Assembly (NCBI RefSeq): GCF_009724245.1
Contig: NZ_WNNK01000005.1
Location: 186,001 to 250,000 of the forward strand
From: Pseudomonas spelaei
GTDB lineage: Bacteria; Pseudomonadota; Gammaproteobacteria; Pseudomonadales; Pseudomonadaceae
Length of the DNA: 64,000 nucleotides
Direction: 5' to 3'
Positions 63,379 through 64,000 of this stretch are shown here, one piece after another (position 1 is the first letter of the stretch; every line of letters begins with the position of its first letter). The position numbers and the translations under genes are program-made. The notes under the pieces are model-generated. The model saw nothing but the letters and a program-made list of their open reading frames with translations. It was not told where the DNA came from and made no database searches.

Positions 63379-63999
63379 TCAAAGATCAAACCGATCCACC
63401 GCCATGCGCCGCTCATTATCATCGCGTACGTCATAACTGGCCGTGGTCTGAATATTAGTGTGGTGCGCCAACTTCTGGGCAATGGACAAGTCGTGCTCTT
63501 CAATCACCCGAGTGATAAACGAGCGCCGAAAATCGTGGGGCATGATCTTCACTCCCACCTGCTGCCCGCGCTGGCGGGCGATGTAGTAAATCGCGTGTTT
63601 GGTGATGCGTTCCCGGGTGATGTGGCTGCCCCGGCGGATGCGATTGAACAGAAAGCCATCGTCCTGCTCCCCGTCTTTGAGCTGTTCGCGACGAAACGCC
63701 AGCCAAGCCTGCAGTTTGGCAAAGGCCCAGGCCGGAGCGTACTTGATCAACTCCTTGTTACCCTTGCCGATCACCCGCAGGCTGCGTTCGTCAAAGTTGA
63801 TCTGGGCCAGGTCAAGGTTGACCGACTCCGACTTGCGCATCCCGGAACCGTACAGAATCCCGATGACTGCCGCGTCCCGCAGGCCTTGGGGGCGTGGGTC
63901 GGCGGCGCAGACGTCCATCAGTTCGCGAATCAGTGAGCGCCGCAGGTTGCGACCCTGACTCAGACGCGTACCGGGCGCGGCCTTGACCGAGCGCATCTT
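63379..63999 (-). CDS. Tyrosine recombinase/integrase, 5' end outside the window
   Basis: At least 206 residues of a tyrosine recombinase catalytic domain are visible: the first Arg in GILYGSGMRKSE, the Lys in VIGKGNKE, the HxxR box PHDFRRSF, the second His in LAHHTN and the nucleophile Tyr in TTASYD. The catalytic set is complete. The frame stays open through the right edge, so the N-terminal DNA-binding domain lies outside; the ATG at 63996 is unlikely to be the start. It may belong to a mobile element or be a solitary chromosomal integrase. Confidence 0.88.
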   Translation of the reverse strand, partial: KMRSVKAAPGTRLSQGRNLRRSLIRELMDVCAADPRPQGLRDAAVIGILYGSGMRKSESVNLDLAQINFDERSLRVIGKGNKELIKYAPAWAFAKLQAWLAFRREQLKDGEQDDGFLFNRIRRGSHITRERITKHAIYYIARQRGQQVGVKIMPHDFRRSFITRVIEEHDLSIAQKLAHHTNIQTTASYDVRDDNERRMAVDRFDL

Positions 64000-64000
64000 C

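Overview
The window looks like chromosomal sequence of a fluorescent-group Pseudomonas. It is GC-rich, its gene families are typical of Pseudomonas (split pqiA, DUF2790 protein, FecI/FecR plus TonB receptor sets, orphan vgrG island), and it carries the long inverted intergenic repeats common in P. fluorescens relatives. No rRNA, tRNA, CRISPR array or complete insertion sequence was seen. An integrase fragment lies at the right edge.

Layout. (1) 1-9024: the end of an unknown gene, a eukaryote-like FKBP12-type prolyl isomerase on the minus strand, then a plus-strand orphan type VI secretion island: vgrG, DUF6484, DUF2169, a ketosynthase-like protein without catalytic residues, a DUF4150/PAAR-like protein with a Cys/His-rich C-terminus (candidate effector), a candidate immunity gene and a TIGR02270 HEAT-like protein. 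(2) 9106-18290: a GntR/FCD regulator and a catabolic/transport cluster consisting of an amino-acid-type ABC transporter, aconitase X (cis-3-hydroxyproline dehydratase family), a proline-racemase-family enzyme, a DapA/NAL-family lyase and an MHS-type MFS transporter. Three near-identical palindromes (9106, 10009, 15863) tie it to the regulator. (3) 18940-34858: an uncharacterised three-gene locus encoding a 219-aa internally duplicated protein, a 1177-aa protein and a 3882-aa giant with two clusters of LysM-like segments. It is preceded by 649 bp of partly AT-rich DNA, has a terminator-like hairpin after the first gene and another after the giant. This is the most novel part of the window.

(4) 35147-40988: an RND tripartite efflux operon (outer membrane factor, adaptor, pump). 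(5) 41130-44599 (minus): pqiA-pqiA-pqiB-pqiC, an MCE lipid-transport system. (6) 44722-49608: a 2-deoxyribose catabolic cluster (deoC, deoR, deoX, deoP, deoK) with matching DeoR-type operators in front of deoR and deoK. (7) 49840-62660 (minus): a YejABEF-like peptide ABC importer, two TonB-dependent receptors, and a FecR/ECF sigma pair. A bipartite motif sits at the same distance (about 50 bp) upstream of yejA and of both receptors, which suggests one ECF regulon. (8) 62938-64000: a DUF2790 periplasmic protein, another long inverted repeat and a tyrosine recombinase cut by the window edge.

How they work together: regions 2, 6 and 7 each read as an import-plus-catabolism or import-plus-sensing unit with its own regulator and visible regulatory sites. 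Region 1 is a T6SS effector delivery module that needs a core apparatus encoded elsewhere. The role of region 3 is not known.
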